Shown: positions 42,310 to 52,373, counted from the first letter of the stretch. The stretch: 64,000 nucleotides of DNA from JAHBXE01 sp044222195 (GCA_044222195.1 JBGANS010000007.1:62001-126000); one strand, 5' to 3'. The notes: generated by a model not told the origin, from the letters alone. A program made the numbers and translations.

Positions 42310-43668
42310 TCATCGCAACGCCTCCGCGTGCCGCTGCTCTGGTGCACGATCATGCACCGGGCTCGCCCGGTCGGGAAACAGGTCGGCGTCCGCTGGCTTG
42401 CCCGCGGCCCGACCCGTCACCCAACGGTACACCTGCAGGACCTGCGCCGCCTTCGCGTCCCATGTGAAGTGATCGAGCACGCGCTGTCTCGCGGCACGCC
42501 CCATGGGACGAATCCATGCCGCGTGATCCACGACGGTGGTCAGGGCGTTGCGGAATCGTTCGACAATTTCAGCGCGAGTCCCGATCGGGATGGCAACACC
42601 AGTCTCGGGAGTGATGAGCTCGGCCGGCCCGCCGTAATCCACGATGACGGGAACTAATCCGAGCGCCATGGCTTCGAGCACCACACCCCCGCCGAACTCG
42701 CGGATGCTGGGGAATGCGAGGATGTCCGAGCGCCGGAGTCGGTCCTGCACCTTGGCGTGTTCGATCCAGCCCGGGAACTCGACCCCCGGTTCGATTCCCT
42801 CCTTGTTGACCAGCTCGCGAAGGCGCGGCATCTCCGGTCCATCGCCGATGATGTCCAAAGCCAAGCGTCCAGCGCGAACCAGGGGTGCGGCGGCCTCGAT
42901 CAGCATGTCGGCGCCCTTGTAGGGAACCAGCCGTCCAAGAAACGCCGCGCGTACGGGAGTGCCGACGGGGCCTTCTACCGCGTGGGCAAACCGCGAAGGA
43001 TCGATCCCATTCTCGGGTATGTACACGCAGCGGTCATGATACCGGGGGGCCATTTGGGCCCACGTATCACGAGAGCCAACCAGGATCGCACTCGCGTGCC
43101 TGCGTGTGGAGCTGTAACCGGGAAGAAGCTTGTAGGCCCCGCGCACGTAGCTCAGCCATTCTCGTTCCCGGCGTCGCTCGGCATCGAACGCCTTGGGCCA
43201 GGGGACGCCGCCGTTGAGTGGACCGATGACAAACGGCACGCCGGCCCGATGGCATCGGGCCGCGATCAGGCTGGGAGCCGTCGGCGAGAGTGGCGTGATT
43301 CGATGCACCACATCAAACTCGCCGGCCTTGATTCTCGCGCCAAAGAGTCTCCACAGAACGTGCTCGAAGAAGTAGTAGGACAACGAAGCCGCCGCCATCA
43401 GCGTGGTCCAGCCCTTGCCCGCGCCGCCCGACAGGCCTTCGCCGACCTTGTACATGCGGCGGGCGACGGCCTCTGAGTCGATGCACGTGTAGCGTGAAGC
43501 CGGAAGCCCGGACCGGGCGAACGCGTCCCTGTTGCGGATCTGCGTCACGATGTGCGCATCGGTCACCCGGGCGAGCGCCGTGGCGTGCGACCACCCCACC
43601 AGCGGGACGCTGGCCCATTCGGGGTTGGCGGCTTCGGCAATGAGCAGTGCTCGCATCGGGACTTTCAT
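42310..43668 (-). CDS. Family 4 glycosyltransferase
   Basis: A 452-residue GT-B enzyme and the first gene of the collinear polysaccharide run. Motifs: GAPVRAAFLGRLVPYKGADMLIEAA-like region with RLVPYKG, DIIGDGPEMPRL, and EFGGGVVLEAMALGLVPVIVDYGGPAEL. Its start is separated from the upstream beta-helix gene by an intrinsic terminator, so it should have its own promoter between 43669 and about 43715. Confidence 0.92.
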   Translation of the reverse strand: MKVPMRALLIAEAANPEWASVPLVGWSHATALARVTDAHIVTQIRNRDAFARSGLPASRYTCIDSEAVARRMYKVGEGLSGGAGKGWTTLMAAASLSYYFFEHVLWRLFGARIKAGEFDVVHRITPLSPTAPSLIAARCHRAGVPFVIGPLNGGVPWPKAFDAERRREREWLSYVRGAYKLLPGYSSTRRHASAILVGSRDTWAQMAPRYHDRCVYIPENGIDPSRFAHAVEGPVGTPVRAAFLGRLVPYKGADMLIEAAAPLVRAGRLALDIIGDGPEMPRLRELVNKEGIEPGVEFPGWIEHAKVQDRLRRSDILAFPSIREFGGGVVLEAMALGLVPVIVDYGGPAELITPETGVAIPIGTRAEIVERFRNALTTVVDHAAWIRPMGRAARQRVLDHFTWDAKAAQVLQVYRWVTGRAAGKPADADLFPDRASPVHDRAPEQRHAEALR

Positions 43669-43715
43669 CGTCGGCCAGGGCGTCGGTTCGTGAGGGTACG
43701 CGTCGCCGAGGTCGC

Positions 43716-43771
43716 AAAAAGAAACCTCCCCGCCGGGTCCGCGTTGTTGAACGCGAGGCCGGCAGGGAGGT
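43716..43771 (-). terminator. Rho-independent terminator between the beta-helix array and the glycosyltransferase run
   Basis: On the minus strand ACCTCCC-x-GCCGG (43771-43759 side) pairs with CCGGC-x-GGGAGGT (43736-43724 side). An inner perfect stem CGCGTT/AACGCG has a 4-nt loop. TTTCTTTTT follows at 43724-43716. It separates the array (end 43834) from the gene starting at 43668. Confidence 0.8.
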
Positions 43772-43788
43772 GGTTACGGGCGGAGGTG

Positions 43789-43806
43789 CTGCCGGCGTGC
43801 CGGCAG
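43789..43806. repeat. Palindromic hairpin just after the first beta-helix gene
   Basis: CTGCCGGC and GCCGGCAG, 8-bp inverted arms with a 2-nt centre, lie 28 bp past the stop of the 43834-46272 gene and before the terminator. Confidence 0.6.
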
Positions 43807-43833
43807 ACTGTCAAAGAAACCTTTCCAGAAGCG

Positions 43834-46272
43834 TTACGGGTTGGCCGTGATGCCCGCCCGCTGACGGACGAACGTGTTGACCGCGTTCGCCGTGTACTCG
43901 GGGCGCCAGTTCTGCTTGCTCTGAAGTCGAGCCTGTGCGACGAACTCGGCCACGGCGCCGCTCTGGCCGATCGAGGTCATGTAGTTGGAGATACGGCACA
44001 TCGGGTCGGGGATCGAGCCCTGAGACGACCAGCCGGTCATCGTCGCGCTCGGACGGAACGGCGGATAGACCCACTGGATGACCGCAAACTGGTTGCCGCT
44101 AGACGTGATGCCCGAGGCGCCGGGCTCGCAGATCATGCCGCCGTTGGGCTGATACCCGCGGTTGTTGGACAGCGTGATCGGCCCGCCGCCGCTGATCGCG
44201 AAGCAGGTGCCTTCCTGGTGGACCCGGTCCGGCCAGTCATAGACCATGTTGCCGCTGACCGTGCCGGAGAGGCCACGCAGCTCGAAGCCCTTGATCGAGC
44301 CCCAGCCCGTGCCGCCCACGTTGTACCCGGCGAAGTTGTTGAGGACGTTGGTGTTGCCGTCGATCAGGAAGCCCGTGCCGCGCTGGTCGACGCTGTTGAT
44401 GTTCTTCGAGTCGAGAGCCACGTTGTAGCTGACTTCGCCGGGGCCGCCGAAGAAGAAGTCGTAGCTGCACTCGAGCCCGAGATTGTTCTTCATCAGGCCA
44501 CCCGGGCGCTGCTGGATGCCCTCAGAAGGCGAGCGGGCCGTGATGTTCCCGATGAACTCGCCGGGGCCATTGGTTTCGTGGATGTACACGTTGTGGCTGA
44601 ACATCGAACCCTCGATGCCGTCGCGATCGAAGAGGCACTCTTCGATGAGCCAGCCATCGCAGTTGTCGATGTAGATGCCCTGCGCACGCCCGTTCGCGGC
44701 CGCGCCGTCAAACTTGGCGTCCACGCTCGCGGTGCGACGCATCTTGAACCCCGTCGTCCGGATACCGAAGCCCTGGATCACGATGTTGTCGCGGTACGCG
44801 CTGACGTAGCAGTCCTCGATCAGGATGTCCTTCCACCCGAGCATGATGATGCCCGAGGTATCAACGACGTGCGAGCCGTTGATCTCGAGCCCGGCGAACG
44901 CGACGCCGCGCTTGCCGATCGACTCGCCGCGGAAGGCGGTGCCCGACGTGTTGAGCTTCGGACGCGGGCCCGTGCCGTAGCTGCCGATGACCATGTACTG
45001 ACCGGCGGTGTTGCACCCCTTGGTCACACCCATGGTGCTGGTGATGGTCCACGAATCGCCGCAGCGGAGAAGAAGCTGGTCCGGTTGGCCGTCGCGGAGG
45101 GCCTGATAGCCGCGCTGCACCGTGCGGAACGGAGCCGCCTGGGTGCCCGTGTTGGTGTCGCTGCCGTTGGCCGCGACGTAGAACGCCTGGCCACCCGCCG
45201 GAAGCGCCAGGTTTGTCCAGCCTTCGGTCGGGCTGGTCCCGCCGCCGCCACCACCACCACCGCCGCCGCCACCCGTCGAACCGCTGGTCACGTTGACCGC
45301 GACCCAGCCGGTCGGATTGGAAACACCGGCCGCGTTCGTCGTGCGGACGCGGTAGCTGAAGCTGCCGTTGCCGCAATCATCAAGGTAGGACGTGACGTTC
45401 GCATTGAGCGTGACGACACCAGAGGCAAACGCCGGCGTGCGCTCGAGTTTGAACGACGTCTCGTTATTCGCGTTGTCGATCCAGGACACGAGGGCTCGAC
45501 CCGAACCCGCGTCCGAGCCCGTCAGCCCCGACGGGGCCGCCGGAGGCGCGGCGGGATCGATCAGCGTGGCCGTGACCCACGGTGTGAACGCGGAGTAGCC
45601 CGCGAACTGCGCCGAGCGGATGCGGTAGCGGAACGTGCCCGGAGAGACCACGTCCGCGAGGGCAGAGTTGTCCATCCAGGCCTGGAGATTGGTTCCGGCC
45701 TGCCAGGTCTGCCCGACCTGCACCTGCTTCTCGATTTCAAAGAAGATCTCGTTATTGGCCTGGTCCGACCAGGTCAGGATGATCTGGCCGTCGCCGGGCG
45801 TTGCCGCCAGATTGGTGGGCGCCGCGGGAATGCCGTAGGTGATTGAACCAGCCGGGTTCGGCGTAATCGTGCCGCCGATAATCGTGGACGGAGAGCCGCT
45901 TCCCGATCCGCCGCTGCTCGACGTCGTGGTCAGGCGGGCGGCCGAAGTCCACGACGAGGTGCCGCCGGCGTTAAACGCCGCGACACGGTAGGTAAACGTG
46001 CCCGACCCGGGCGTGTCAATGAAGGTCTTCGCGTTGGCCGGTACGACCTTGTCTCCGCCCGGAAACGCGGGCTGGCGGGTCACATAAAATCCTTCCTCGT
46101 TCGCGGACCGGTCGGACCATGTCAGCTTGACGCTGCCGTTCTGACCCGCGGTGGCCGTCAGGCGGGCCGGCGCTGAAGGCCGGCGAGAGACCTGCGCCAT
46201 CGCTTCGCTCGCAACTCCCCATGTAAGGACGGATGACAACACGACGCCGACAATGGATGGATTGAGGTTCAT
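43834..46272 (-). CDS. Secreted beta-helix protein 1, with FN3-type domains and no dockerin
   Basis: An 812-residue exported protein. A signal peptide (MNLNPSIVGVVLSSVLTWG...AMA) is followed by three FN3-like domains (about 30-120, 150-240 and 240-330; recurring L-T-W-S-D-x-A-N-E pattern) and a run of about 12 glycines. A right-handed parallel beta-helix follows (from about 350, GWTNL-x-LPAGGQAFYVAANGSD). The helix carries the family motif FSHNVYIHE...GNITARSPSEG and EGIQQRPGG. The C-terminus has the family module FVAQARLQSKQNWRPEYTA, then stops at GITANP, so it lacks the dockerin-like ending of its four paralogues. A binding or polysaccharide-acting role is inferred. Confidence 0.85.
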   Translation of the reverse strand: MNLNPSIVGVVLSSVLTWGVASEAMAQVSRRPSAPARLTATAGQNGSVKLTWSDRSANEEGFYVTRQPAFPGGDKVVPANAKTFIDTPGSGTFTYRVAAFNAGGTSSWTSAARLTTTSSSGGSGSGSPSTIIGGTITPNPAGSITYGIPAAPTNLAATPGDGQIILTWSDQANNEIFFEIEKQVQVGQTWQAGTNLQAWMDNSALADVVSPGTFRYRIRSAQFAGYSAFTPWVTATLIDPAAPPAAPSGLTGSDAGSGRALVSWIDNANNETSFKLERTPAFASGVVTLNANVTSYLDDCGNGSFSYRVRTTNAAGVSNPTGWVAVNVTSGSTGGGGGGGGGGGGTSPTEGWTNLALPAGGQAFYVAANGSDTNTGTQAAPFRTVQRGYQALRDGQPDQLLLRCGDSWTITSTMGVTKGCNTAGQYMVIGSYGTGPRPKLNTSGTAFRGESIGKRGVAFAGLEINGSHVVDTSGIIMLGWKDILIEDCYVSAYRDNIVIQGFGIRTTGFKMRRTASVDAKFDGAAANGRAQGIYIDNCDGWLIEECLFDRDGIEGSMFSHNVYIHETNGPGEFIGNITARSPSEGIQQRPGGLMKNNLGLECSYDFFFGGPGEVSYNVALDSKNINSVDQRGTGFLIDGNTNVLNNFAGYNVGGTGWGSIKGFELRGLSGTVSGNMVYDWPDRVHQEGTCFAISGGGPITLSNNRGYQPNGGMICEPGASGITSSGNQFAVIQWVYPPFRPSATMTGWSSQGSIPDPMCRISNYMTSIGQSGAVAEFVAQARLQSKQNWRPEYTANAVNTFVRQRAGITANP
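45239..45273 (-). repeat. Glycine-codon (GGN) repeat encoding a poly-Gly linker
   Basis: About 12 consecutive GGN codons between the FN3-like domains and the beta-helix of the protein at 43834. Copy-number changes would alter linker length without frameshift. Confidence 0.85.
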
Positions 46273-46483
46273 GACCGGATCGATCGGACACGTCTGGTGC
46301 CGACTTACACGGCTTGCGGATGCTTGCCCAGATTCCGAAAGGGGCCAGTCTCCCCCTCTGATATAACCGGATCAGGCCGAAGGCCTTGCCCGACAACAAC
46401 ACCCGTCGCAATCCCCATGACCGCACGGGGCATGCACCGCAATTGTGGTGTTTGGCCTTGACAGCGGTCCCCGGGATCCCGTC

Positions 46484-48292
46484 CTAAGGGCATCCCGCCG
46501 CGAAGATCGCCTGGAAGAGCGTGAAGTCCTGGGTCGTGATTGCGCCGTCGAGGTCCACATCCGCCCTGGCGTCCAAGGCCGCCGCCGCCGCCTGGAACGC
46601 CGTCAGGTCCAGTGCGTTCACGCTGCCGTCGTCATTGAAGTCCGCACGGCAGCCACGCTTGGTGATCCCAAAGCCCTGGCGCACATAGCTCTGGACCGCC
46701 TCGGATGTGAAGCGTGCATCCCACGTAGTCCGCTCCTGCTCACGGGCCTTGGCCATGAACGCATCCAGCGTGGGGGTGAGCGAGAGCGACGTCATGTACG
46801 CCGCGATGTCGCGGTTGGGATCAGGAAAGTTCAGTGGACCGAACGTGGAGTAGATCTCATCGAACGCCCCGACCCAGTCCGGGTAGGACGTCCCGTAATA
46901 GAACTGGTGAGGTGTGGTGTTGGAGGTGAAGTAGCGGTTGCGGCCAAAGGTGCGACCGAGGTCGGTCGCGGTCGCGGGCTGGTGGCCGATCAGAAAGCCG
47001 CCGAGAGGTTGCGCGAGCATGTTGTCGGTGACGGTGACGCGCCGGGCGGACCTGAAGTCAAGGTTCATGCACAGCCCGGTGGAGCCCAGCGTCCAGTCGT
47101 AGACAAGGTTCCTCGCGATCGAGACCGAATACAGCTCGGACACCACGTTGAAGCCGACGATGTTTTCCGAACCGGAGCGGTGGTAGGCGACAATATTCCC
47201 GTAGATTTCCGCCGACCGAATCCCGCCGATCCAGAAGCCAAATCCGCGGGGGCTGTTGCTGTCGATGTCCCTTGCGTCAAAGACGATGTTGTTGCGGAGC
47301 GCCCCGCGAGCCGGTGTGACCAGGTTCGGATCGCCACCATAGAACACGCCCGTCGGATTCTGCAGGAGCAGGTTGTCCTCGCAGATGCCGGCACACCGCT
47401 GCGAAATCCCCGTCGCGGAGGCCCGGGCGCTGATGTTTCCGCGGCACACGACGCCCGTGCAGCTGTCGTGCAGATACATGTTGTGATTGAAGATGATCGC
47501 ATTGGCCCCCGGCACGCCTCGCCGCCAGCCGTTGTGATCAAATATGTTCTCTTCGACCAGCAGGCCGTCGCACGTGCCGGCGTAGATGCCCTGGGAAAAC
47601 CAGCCAACCGTGCAGAAGGAATCGGTGACGACACACCGCCGGATGCGGATGTTCGACGGCCGCGTGTCCAGCTGCTCCACAACGATGTTGTTGCGGTAAC
47701 CCTCGATCCTGCAGTTCTCGATGAGAACATCCGACCAGTGGTTCAGCACGGTGACGCCCGAGTCGAGCGAAGAGCCATCGGAACGATCGGCGATGAAGTG
47801 AATGTCGAAGAGCGCCAGGTGCGCTCTCGCATCCGGGTAGGCCCGAGCCATGAAGCCGAAGCCCGACGCCGTGGTCAGCAGCGGCCGCGGTCCGCTGCCA
47901 TAGCTCCCGATCACCATGGGCTCGGATGCCAGCCGCCCGCCCTTGGTCCAGGCGGGGAACGCTTCGTGCCATTGGTCGGCGCGCCGAAGAAGCAGCCAAT
48001 CCGGGAAGCCGTCGCGCATCAGTTCGTAGCCGGCCGCGAGCGTCTGCTTCGGCGACGCGGCACTGAGTCCGTCATTCGCATCATTGCCGAATCGGGCGCT
48101 CACGTACACGATGCGAGAATCAACGCTCGGAGAGAACGACGTCCAACCGGGACCGTCCGTGACCCCCGGAAGCGTTACCCGGGCCCTCGCCGGCTTGATC
48201 GGGCGGGGCTGACGCGCCTCGACCGCCGTCACGAGCGCAAGGACAGCCGAGACAGCAACGCCGATCGCCTCGCGATACCTCGTACGCTTCAT
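46484..48292 (-). CDS. Secreted beta-helix protein 2, with EF-hand-type dockerin-like ending
   Basis: A 602-residue protein from the ATG at 48292, which starts a signal-like segment (MKRTRYREAIGVAVSAVLALV). The beta-helix begins near GWTSFSPSVDSRIVYVSARFGND and runs to about residue 500. FNHNMYLHDSC...GNISARASATG and GISQRCAGICEDNL are its versions of the family motifs. AFMAKAREQERTTWDARFTSEAV is the C-terminal module. The last 60 residues hold two calcium-loop-like units (DFNDDGSVNALDLTAF and DVDLDGAITTQDFTLF), a dockerin of the classical kind. It probably acts outside the cell. Confidence 0.85.
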   Translation of the reverse strand: MKRTRYREAIGVAVSAVLALVTAVEARQPRPIKPARARVTLPGVTDGPGWTSFSPSVDSRIVYVSARFGNDANDGLSAASPKQTLAAGYELMRDGFPDWLLLRRADQWHEAFPAWTKGGRLASEPMVIGSYGSGPRPLLTTASGFGFMARAYPDARAHLALFDIHFIADRSDGSSLDSGVTVLNHWSDVLIENCRIEGYRNNIVVEQLDTRPSNIRIRRCVVTDSFCTVGWFSQGIYAGTCDGLLVEENIFDHNGWRRGVPGANAIIFNHNMYLHDSCTGVVCRGNISARASATGISQRCAGICEDNLLLQNPTGVFYGGDPNLVTPARGALRNNIVFDARDIDSNSPRGFGFWIGGIRSAEIYGNIVAYHRSGSENIVGFNVVSELYSVSIARNLVYDWTLGSTGLCMNLDFRSARRVTVTDNMLAQPLGGFLIGHQPATATDLGRTFGRNRYFTSNTTPHQFYYGTSYPDWVGAFDEIYSTFGPLNFPDPNRDIAAYMTSLSLTPTLDAFMAKAREQERTTWDARFTSEAVQSYVRQGFGITKRGCRADFNDDGSVNALDLTAFQAAAAALDARADVDLDGAITTQDFTLFQAIFAAGCP

Positions 48293-48425
48293 CAAGAGTG
48301 GCTCTCGTTCCCCGCAATGCCTCACCGGCACGGAACGCGGAGGCTACCCAAGTTTGCCATTCGCCGCAAGATGAATCCGCTGGCCAATACAGGCCAAACC
48401 TCATGAATTCACGTGGTCGGCACGG

Positions 48426-50180
48426 TTACGGGCATCCTTGGGCCAGCAATCCGTTGAACGCGACGTAATCCAGGATGTTGAGCACACCGTCCGCGTTGAC
48501 GTCCGCCCGAGGGTCGTTTGTCGAAAAGGCGGTCATGAACGCCGCGATGTCCAGCGAGTTCAGCACGTGGTTGTGGTCAAAGTCGGCGGGGCAAAATACG
48601 GCGTATCCGACGCGGAACCAGCGGTTGACTACCGGGGCGGAGTATTCCGGTCTCCAGAACGTCCGGCTCTGCCGGCGAGCCTCCGTCAGGAATGACTCCA
48701 GTGACCCACCTGATCCGAGCAGCTTGGAGTACTTCTCGATCGTGCGACTCGCATCCGGGAAGGACACGGGATTGAAACTGGCGCCTGTCTCGTGCGTCAG
48801 TTCAAGCCACTGTTCGTTGGTCAGGAAGCCCTGGACATCTCCAAACCACAGGTACCCATTGAGAGGATTGAGCGAGAAGTACTGATTGCCCGAGTACGCG
48901 AAGTTCGGCGAGTAGGCGCACCCAAACTCGTGCGCGACGGTCATTCCTCCGTCCACCTGCTGGAATCGATTCCGCCTCACTGGGCACACGCCCCCGCTTG
49001 AGTCACTCCAAACCAGTGCCTTGCCCACGCCCGTGCCCGGGATAGTCCAGCGGTACACCACGTTGTCCCGAACCGTCACGTTCAGCGCACGGGTCATGCT
49101 GATCCCGAAGGCGTTGCCCGTGCCCGATCTCTGATTCGTGACGATGTTGAGTTCGACCAATGCCTGCGGCACATCGCTGATATCTATCGCGCCCGCACGA
49201 AGCTCGTTCGGATTGATGTCGTGCCCATCCTGCACGACGTTGTAACGGACCACGTTGGCGGTTGTCGGGTAATCCTGGCTCCGGCCCACGAGGATCGACA
49301 TCGGGTTCCGCAACATCAGGTTGTTCTCGCACACACCGCCCGGCCGCTGCTGGACGCCGTGGCTGCACGCCCGGGAGCTGATGTTTCCCCGGAACACGCC
49401 GGGCCCGCACGACTGGTGCACGTACACGTTGTGGCAGAAAATCGTCTGCTTGTTGGCGGCGTTGTGGTCCAGCACGCATTCTTCGAGGAGCCACTCATCG
49501 CACGAACCGAGATAGACCCCCTGGCTGTGCCCGGGGCCGGTGTGGTAGCTGTCCACGATGATGCACCGACGGATCTTGACATCGCGAACGCGATTGCCCG
49601 GGGTGACGGGCTCAACCACAATGTTGTCCTTGAATCGCTCGATGAAGCAATCCTCGATCAGGATGTGCCCCCAGTTGTCAAGGAACTCGATCCCGGCGGC
49701 TTCGCTCACCCCTGTCCCGTCGGACGTGAAGTGAATCCCCGTCAGCGCCAGGCCGCGACGCGGAGACTGTGACAGGCTGTCGAAGCCGGCGGCTTGCCCC
49801 GCGTAGATGTGCGGACGTGCACCGCCCGGCGACTTGCCATAGGCCCCGATCACCATGTACTTCGACGTCGAGCCCGCCGACTTCTGCCAGTTCGGGAAAG
49901 GCTCTTTCCACTCATCGCCGCGGCACAACAGCAGCCAGTCGGGAAACCCGTCGCGGAGCAGGTCATACCCCGCCGCGATCGACCTGACCGGACTCGACGG
50001 GCTCAGGCCGCTGTTGGCGTCATCCCCCTGTGAACTCGAAACGTAGATCACCCGTGAGGTCGCGTCGGGAGCGAGAGCGGTCCACCCCTCGGGCGTCAAT
50101 GGCTGCGCGGCCACCGGAGCGGGCAAACAGCCCGCGGCGAGAGCGCCGATCGCCAACCACCGGAATCCCAACTGCCTCAC
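48426..50180 (-). CDS. Secreted beta-helix protein 3, with EF-hand-type dockerin-like ending
   Basis: A 584-residue exported protein (MRQLGFRWLAIGALAAGCLPAPVAAQ signal). The helix shows FCHNVYVHQSCGPGVFRGNISSRACSHG and GVQQRPGGVCENNLML. SFLTEARRQSRTFWRPEYSAPVVNRWFRVG is the family C-terminal module. The ending has two calcium-loop-like units (DFDHNHVLNSLDIAAF and DVNADGVLNILDYVAF). AAAGGGTGAGG-like bases precede the ATG. Neighbours are paralogues on the same strand. Confidence 0.85.
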   Translation of the reverse strand: MRQLGFRWLAIGALAAGCLPAPVAAQPLTPEGWTALAPDATSRVIYVSSSQGDDANSGLSPSSPVRSIAAGYDLLRDGFPDWLLLCRGDEWKEPFPNWQKSAGSTSKYMVIGAYGKSPGGARPHIYAGQAAGFDSLSQSPRRGLALTGIHFTSDGTGVSEAAGIEFLDNWGHILIEDCFIERFKDNIVVEPVTPGNRVRDVKIRRCIIVDSYHTGPGHSQGVYLGSCDEWLLEECVLDHNAANKQTIFCHNVYVHQSCGPGVFRGNISSRACSHGVQQRPGGVCENNLMLRNPMSILVGRSQDYPTTANVVRYNVVQDGHDINPNELRAGAIDISDVPQALVELNIVTNQRSGTGNAFGISMTRALNVTVRDNVVYRWTIPGTGVGKALVWSDSSGGVCPVRRNRFQQVDGGMTVAHEFGCAYSPNFAYSGNQYFSLNPLNGYLWFGDVQGFLTNEQWLELTHETGASFNPVSFPDASRTIEKYSKLLGSGGSLESFLTEARRQSRTFWRPEYSAPVVNRWFRVGYAVFCPADFDHNHVLNSLDIAAFMTAFSTNDPRADVNADGVLNILDYVAFNGLLAQGCP

Positions 50181-50282
50181 CCTTTCAGGAGGTCGCGCAC
50201 GCCCGCCCCAGGTGCGTGCGGGAGTCTCCGAGCCACCACGTGGACTCTACCAGTCGGCAGGATGGGAAACAACGGAATTAGA

Positions 50283-50313
50283 AGCGCCTGCGTCCAAAAG
50301 GAGCGCAGGCGCT
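50283..50313 (-). terminator. Hairpin after beta-helix gene 4, probable terminator
   Basis: AGCGCCTGCG and CGCAGGCGCT form a perfect 10-bp stem with an 11-nt loop. It lies between the stop of the 50375 gene and the start of the 48426-50180 gene. Only a weak T-rich stretch follows on the minus strand (TCTAATTCC). Confidence 0.55.
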
Positions 50314-50374
50314 GCGCGAAATCCGTCACTATGTGCGTTTCCAGGCTGTCAGGGCCCCATTCGATGGGCAATCG

Positions 50375-52105
50375 TCACGGGCAACCCTGGGTGTACTTGT
50401 TGATGAAACAGAGGAAGTCGTTCGCCGTCATCTGCGGCCAGGCCAGGCTGCCGTCGCAGTTGGCGTACGGGTTCCCGCTCGCGTACCTCTCCATGAAGCA
50501 CGAGAAGTCCATGACGTTGAGCACCGGGGCCGTCGTGCTCGCATCGCAGTTGGCGTAGCACGCGGGAGTTCCACCGCCCATGAGCGGCATGCCGAACTTC
50601 GCACGCACCCACTCGTTGACCCCCAGCGCGGTGAACTGAGTCCGCCAGTTCTGCTTGCCCTGCTTGCGGGCTTCGACCATGAACTCGTCCAGCCCGCCGG
50701 CGAACCCAATTTCCTTCATGTATGTGGAGATCTTGGCGTTGACGGGGGCGACCGGCGCAAACGTCGTGCCCGCCTCCCCCACCGCGCTCCGCCACGTGTT
50801 CCAGTTCAACGGGCGGAACGCCGGGAGAATCGTCAGCGCCGACCAGTACCGGTTGTTGTACGAGGTGAAGCCCACCGTGCTTCGGTTGGGATTAAGCTCG
50901 AGCACAATGCTGGCCTGCGGCTGGAACCCGCCGTTGCCGGTGAACGTCACCGGGCTGGTCCCGCCGTCCTCAAAGTGGTAGCACTGAGATTCGGCGGCGA
51001 TGGGGTTGGGCCAGTCGTAGACCATGTTGCCGCTCACCGTGCCGGTGAAGTCACGCATCGCCATTCCTTTGACGCTGCCAAGGCCGGTTCCCCCCACGTT
51101 GTGCGCGGCGACGTTGGAGGTGACCTGGTTGCTCCCGTCGATCAGCAGCCCGATGCCGCGACGGTCGATGGGATTGATGTCCTTGGAGTCGAGAACCACG
51201 TTGTAGCTGACCAGTCCCTGGGCGCCCGTGGTCGATCCCATGTACAGGCCGTACGAGTTGGCGAGCGCCAGATTGTTGATCATGTTGCCGCCGGGGCGCT
51301 GCTGGACACCCTCGCTCGGCGAACGGGCGGTGATGTTGTCGCGGTAGGTGCCCGCGCCGCAGGTCTGGTGGACATAGCCGTTGTGGCTGAAGATCGACCC
51401 CTCGATCCCGCACCGGTCAAATACGTTGCCCTCGATCAGCCACCCATCACACCCGCCGATGTAAAACCCCTGCGATCGTCCGTTCGATGGCGCCCCGGTG
51501 TACTTCGCGTCGACCACGACGTTGCGCCGGATCTTGAGCCCCAGCACGCGGAACGAACCGTTGCTCGCCACATCCTGGACCACGATGTTGTCGCGGAAGT
51601 TGCGTATCAGGCAATCCTCGATGAGCACATCATGCCATGACAGCATGATGATCCCCGAGGTTTCGTTGGTATTGGTCCCGGCGATCTCCAGGCCCGTGAT
51701 CGCGGCCCGTCGCTTGCCAAGGGATTCACCCCGGAACCCGTTGACCGGAAAGGTCAGTTTCGGGCGCGGCCCGGCGCCGTAGCTGCCGATGACAATGTAC
51801 TGGCCCGGAGTGTTGCAGCCCTTGGTGATGTTAATCTGGGCAGACTCGTTCCACGTATCACCGCACCTGAGCAGCACCTGGTCTGGCTGGCCGTCACGCA
51901 GCGCGGCGTACCCGCGCTGGATGGAACGAAATGGTGCGGCCTGGGTTCCAGGGTTGCTGTCGCTGCCACTGTTGGCCACGTAGAACACCTGCGCTCCCGG
52001 GGGCGGAGCCAGGTTGGTCCAACCTGTCCCCTGGGCCAGCGCGGGGGCGGACACCCCCAAGAGGGCGCACAACACGAATGCGAACGCGCGAGCGAATCGA
52101 TGCAT
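50375..52105 (-). CDS. Secreted beta-helix protein 4, with Cys-type dockerin-like ending
   Basis: A 576-residue protein from the ATG at 52105, 8 nt after GGAGGA. Signal peptide MHRFARAFAFVLCALLGVSAPALAQ. The helix starts at GWTNLAPPPGAQVFYVANSGSD and has FSHNGYVHQTCGAGTYRDNITARSPSEG and GVQQRPGGNMINNLAL. C-terminal module: EFMVEARKQGKQNWRTQFTA. The end has two Cys-type units (CYANCDASTTAPVLNVMDF and ANCDGSLAWPQMTANDF) like those of the metallopeptidase at 4400. Close paralogue of the next gene. Confidence 0.88.
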   Translation of the reverse strand: MHRFARAFAFVLCALLGVSAPALAQGTGWTNLAPPPGAQVFYVANSGSDSNPGTQAAPFRSIQRGYAALRDGQPDQVLLRCGDTWNESAQINITKGCNTPGQYIVIGSYGAGPRPKLTFPVNGFRGESLGKRRAAITGLEIAGTNTNETSGIIMLSWHDVLIEDCLIRNFRDNIVVQDVASNGSFRVLGLKIRRNVVVDAKYTGAPSNGRSQGFYIGGCDGWLIEGNVFDRCGIEGSIFSHNGYVHQTCGAGTYRDNITARSPSEGVQQRPGGNMINNLALANSYGLYMGSTTGAQGLVSYNVVLDSKDINPIDRRGIGLLIDGSNQVTSNVAAHNVGGTGLGSVKGMAMRDFTGTVSGNMVYDWPNPIAAESQCYHFEDGGTSPVTFTGNGGFQPQASIVLELNPNRSTVGFTSYNNRYWSALTILPAFRPLNWNTWRSAVGEAGTTFAPVAPVNAKISTYMKEIGFAGGLDEFMVEARKQGKQNWRTQFTALGVNEWVRAKFGMPLMGGGTPACYANCDASTTAPVLNVMDFSCFMERYASGNPYANCDGSLAWPQMTANDFLCFINKYTQGCP

Positions 52106-52373
52106 GACACGTATCCTCCGTGACGGCGGTGATACACCATGTGAACTCCCGCGGGGCTCAGCCTCCACGTGGAATGCACAATCTCGAACGAATCGCCCGG
52201 GCTCGCCCGCACGGCGTTCGAAGGAGCAGCACTCGCCTTGGTTGTCTCCGGCCCACTCTCACGCGGAGAGCACACCGGCACGCGGGTCAGTCAGCGCCGA
52301 TCCAAAGGACCTACCCGCTCTTTGACAGGACCCGGCGGGCCCCATCGTGCATGCTGCGGATCGACGTGGAGCG

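Noticed and set aside
43834..43870. C-terminus of beta-helix protein 1 considered as an exosortase sorting tail
   Set aside because: It ends GITANP, with no Pro-Glu-Pro-type motif, hydrophobic helix or basic tail.
43552..48406. Two long plus-strand frames opposite the beta-helix genes
   Set aside because: Antisense shadows produced by high G+C third positions.
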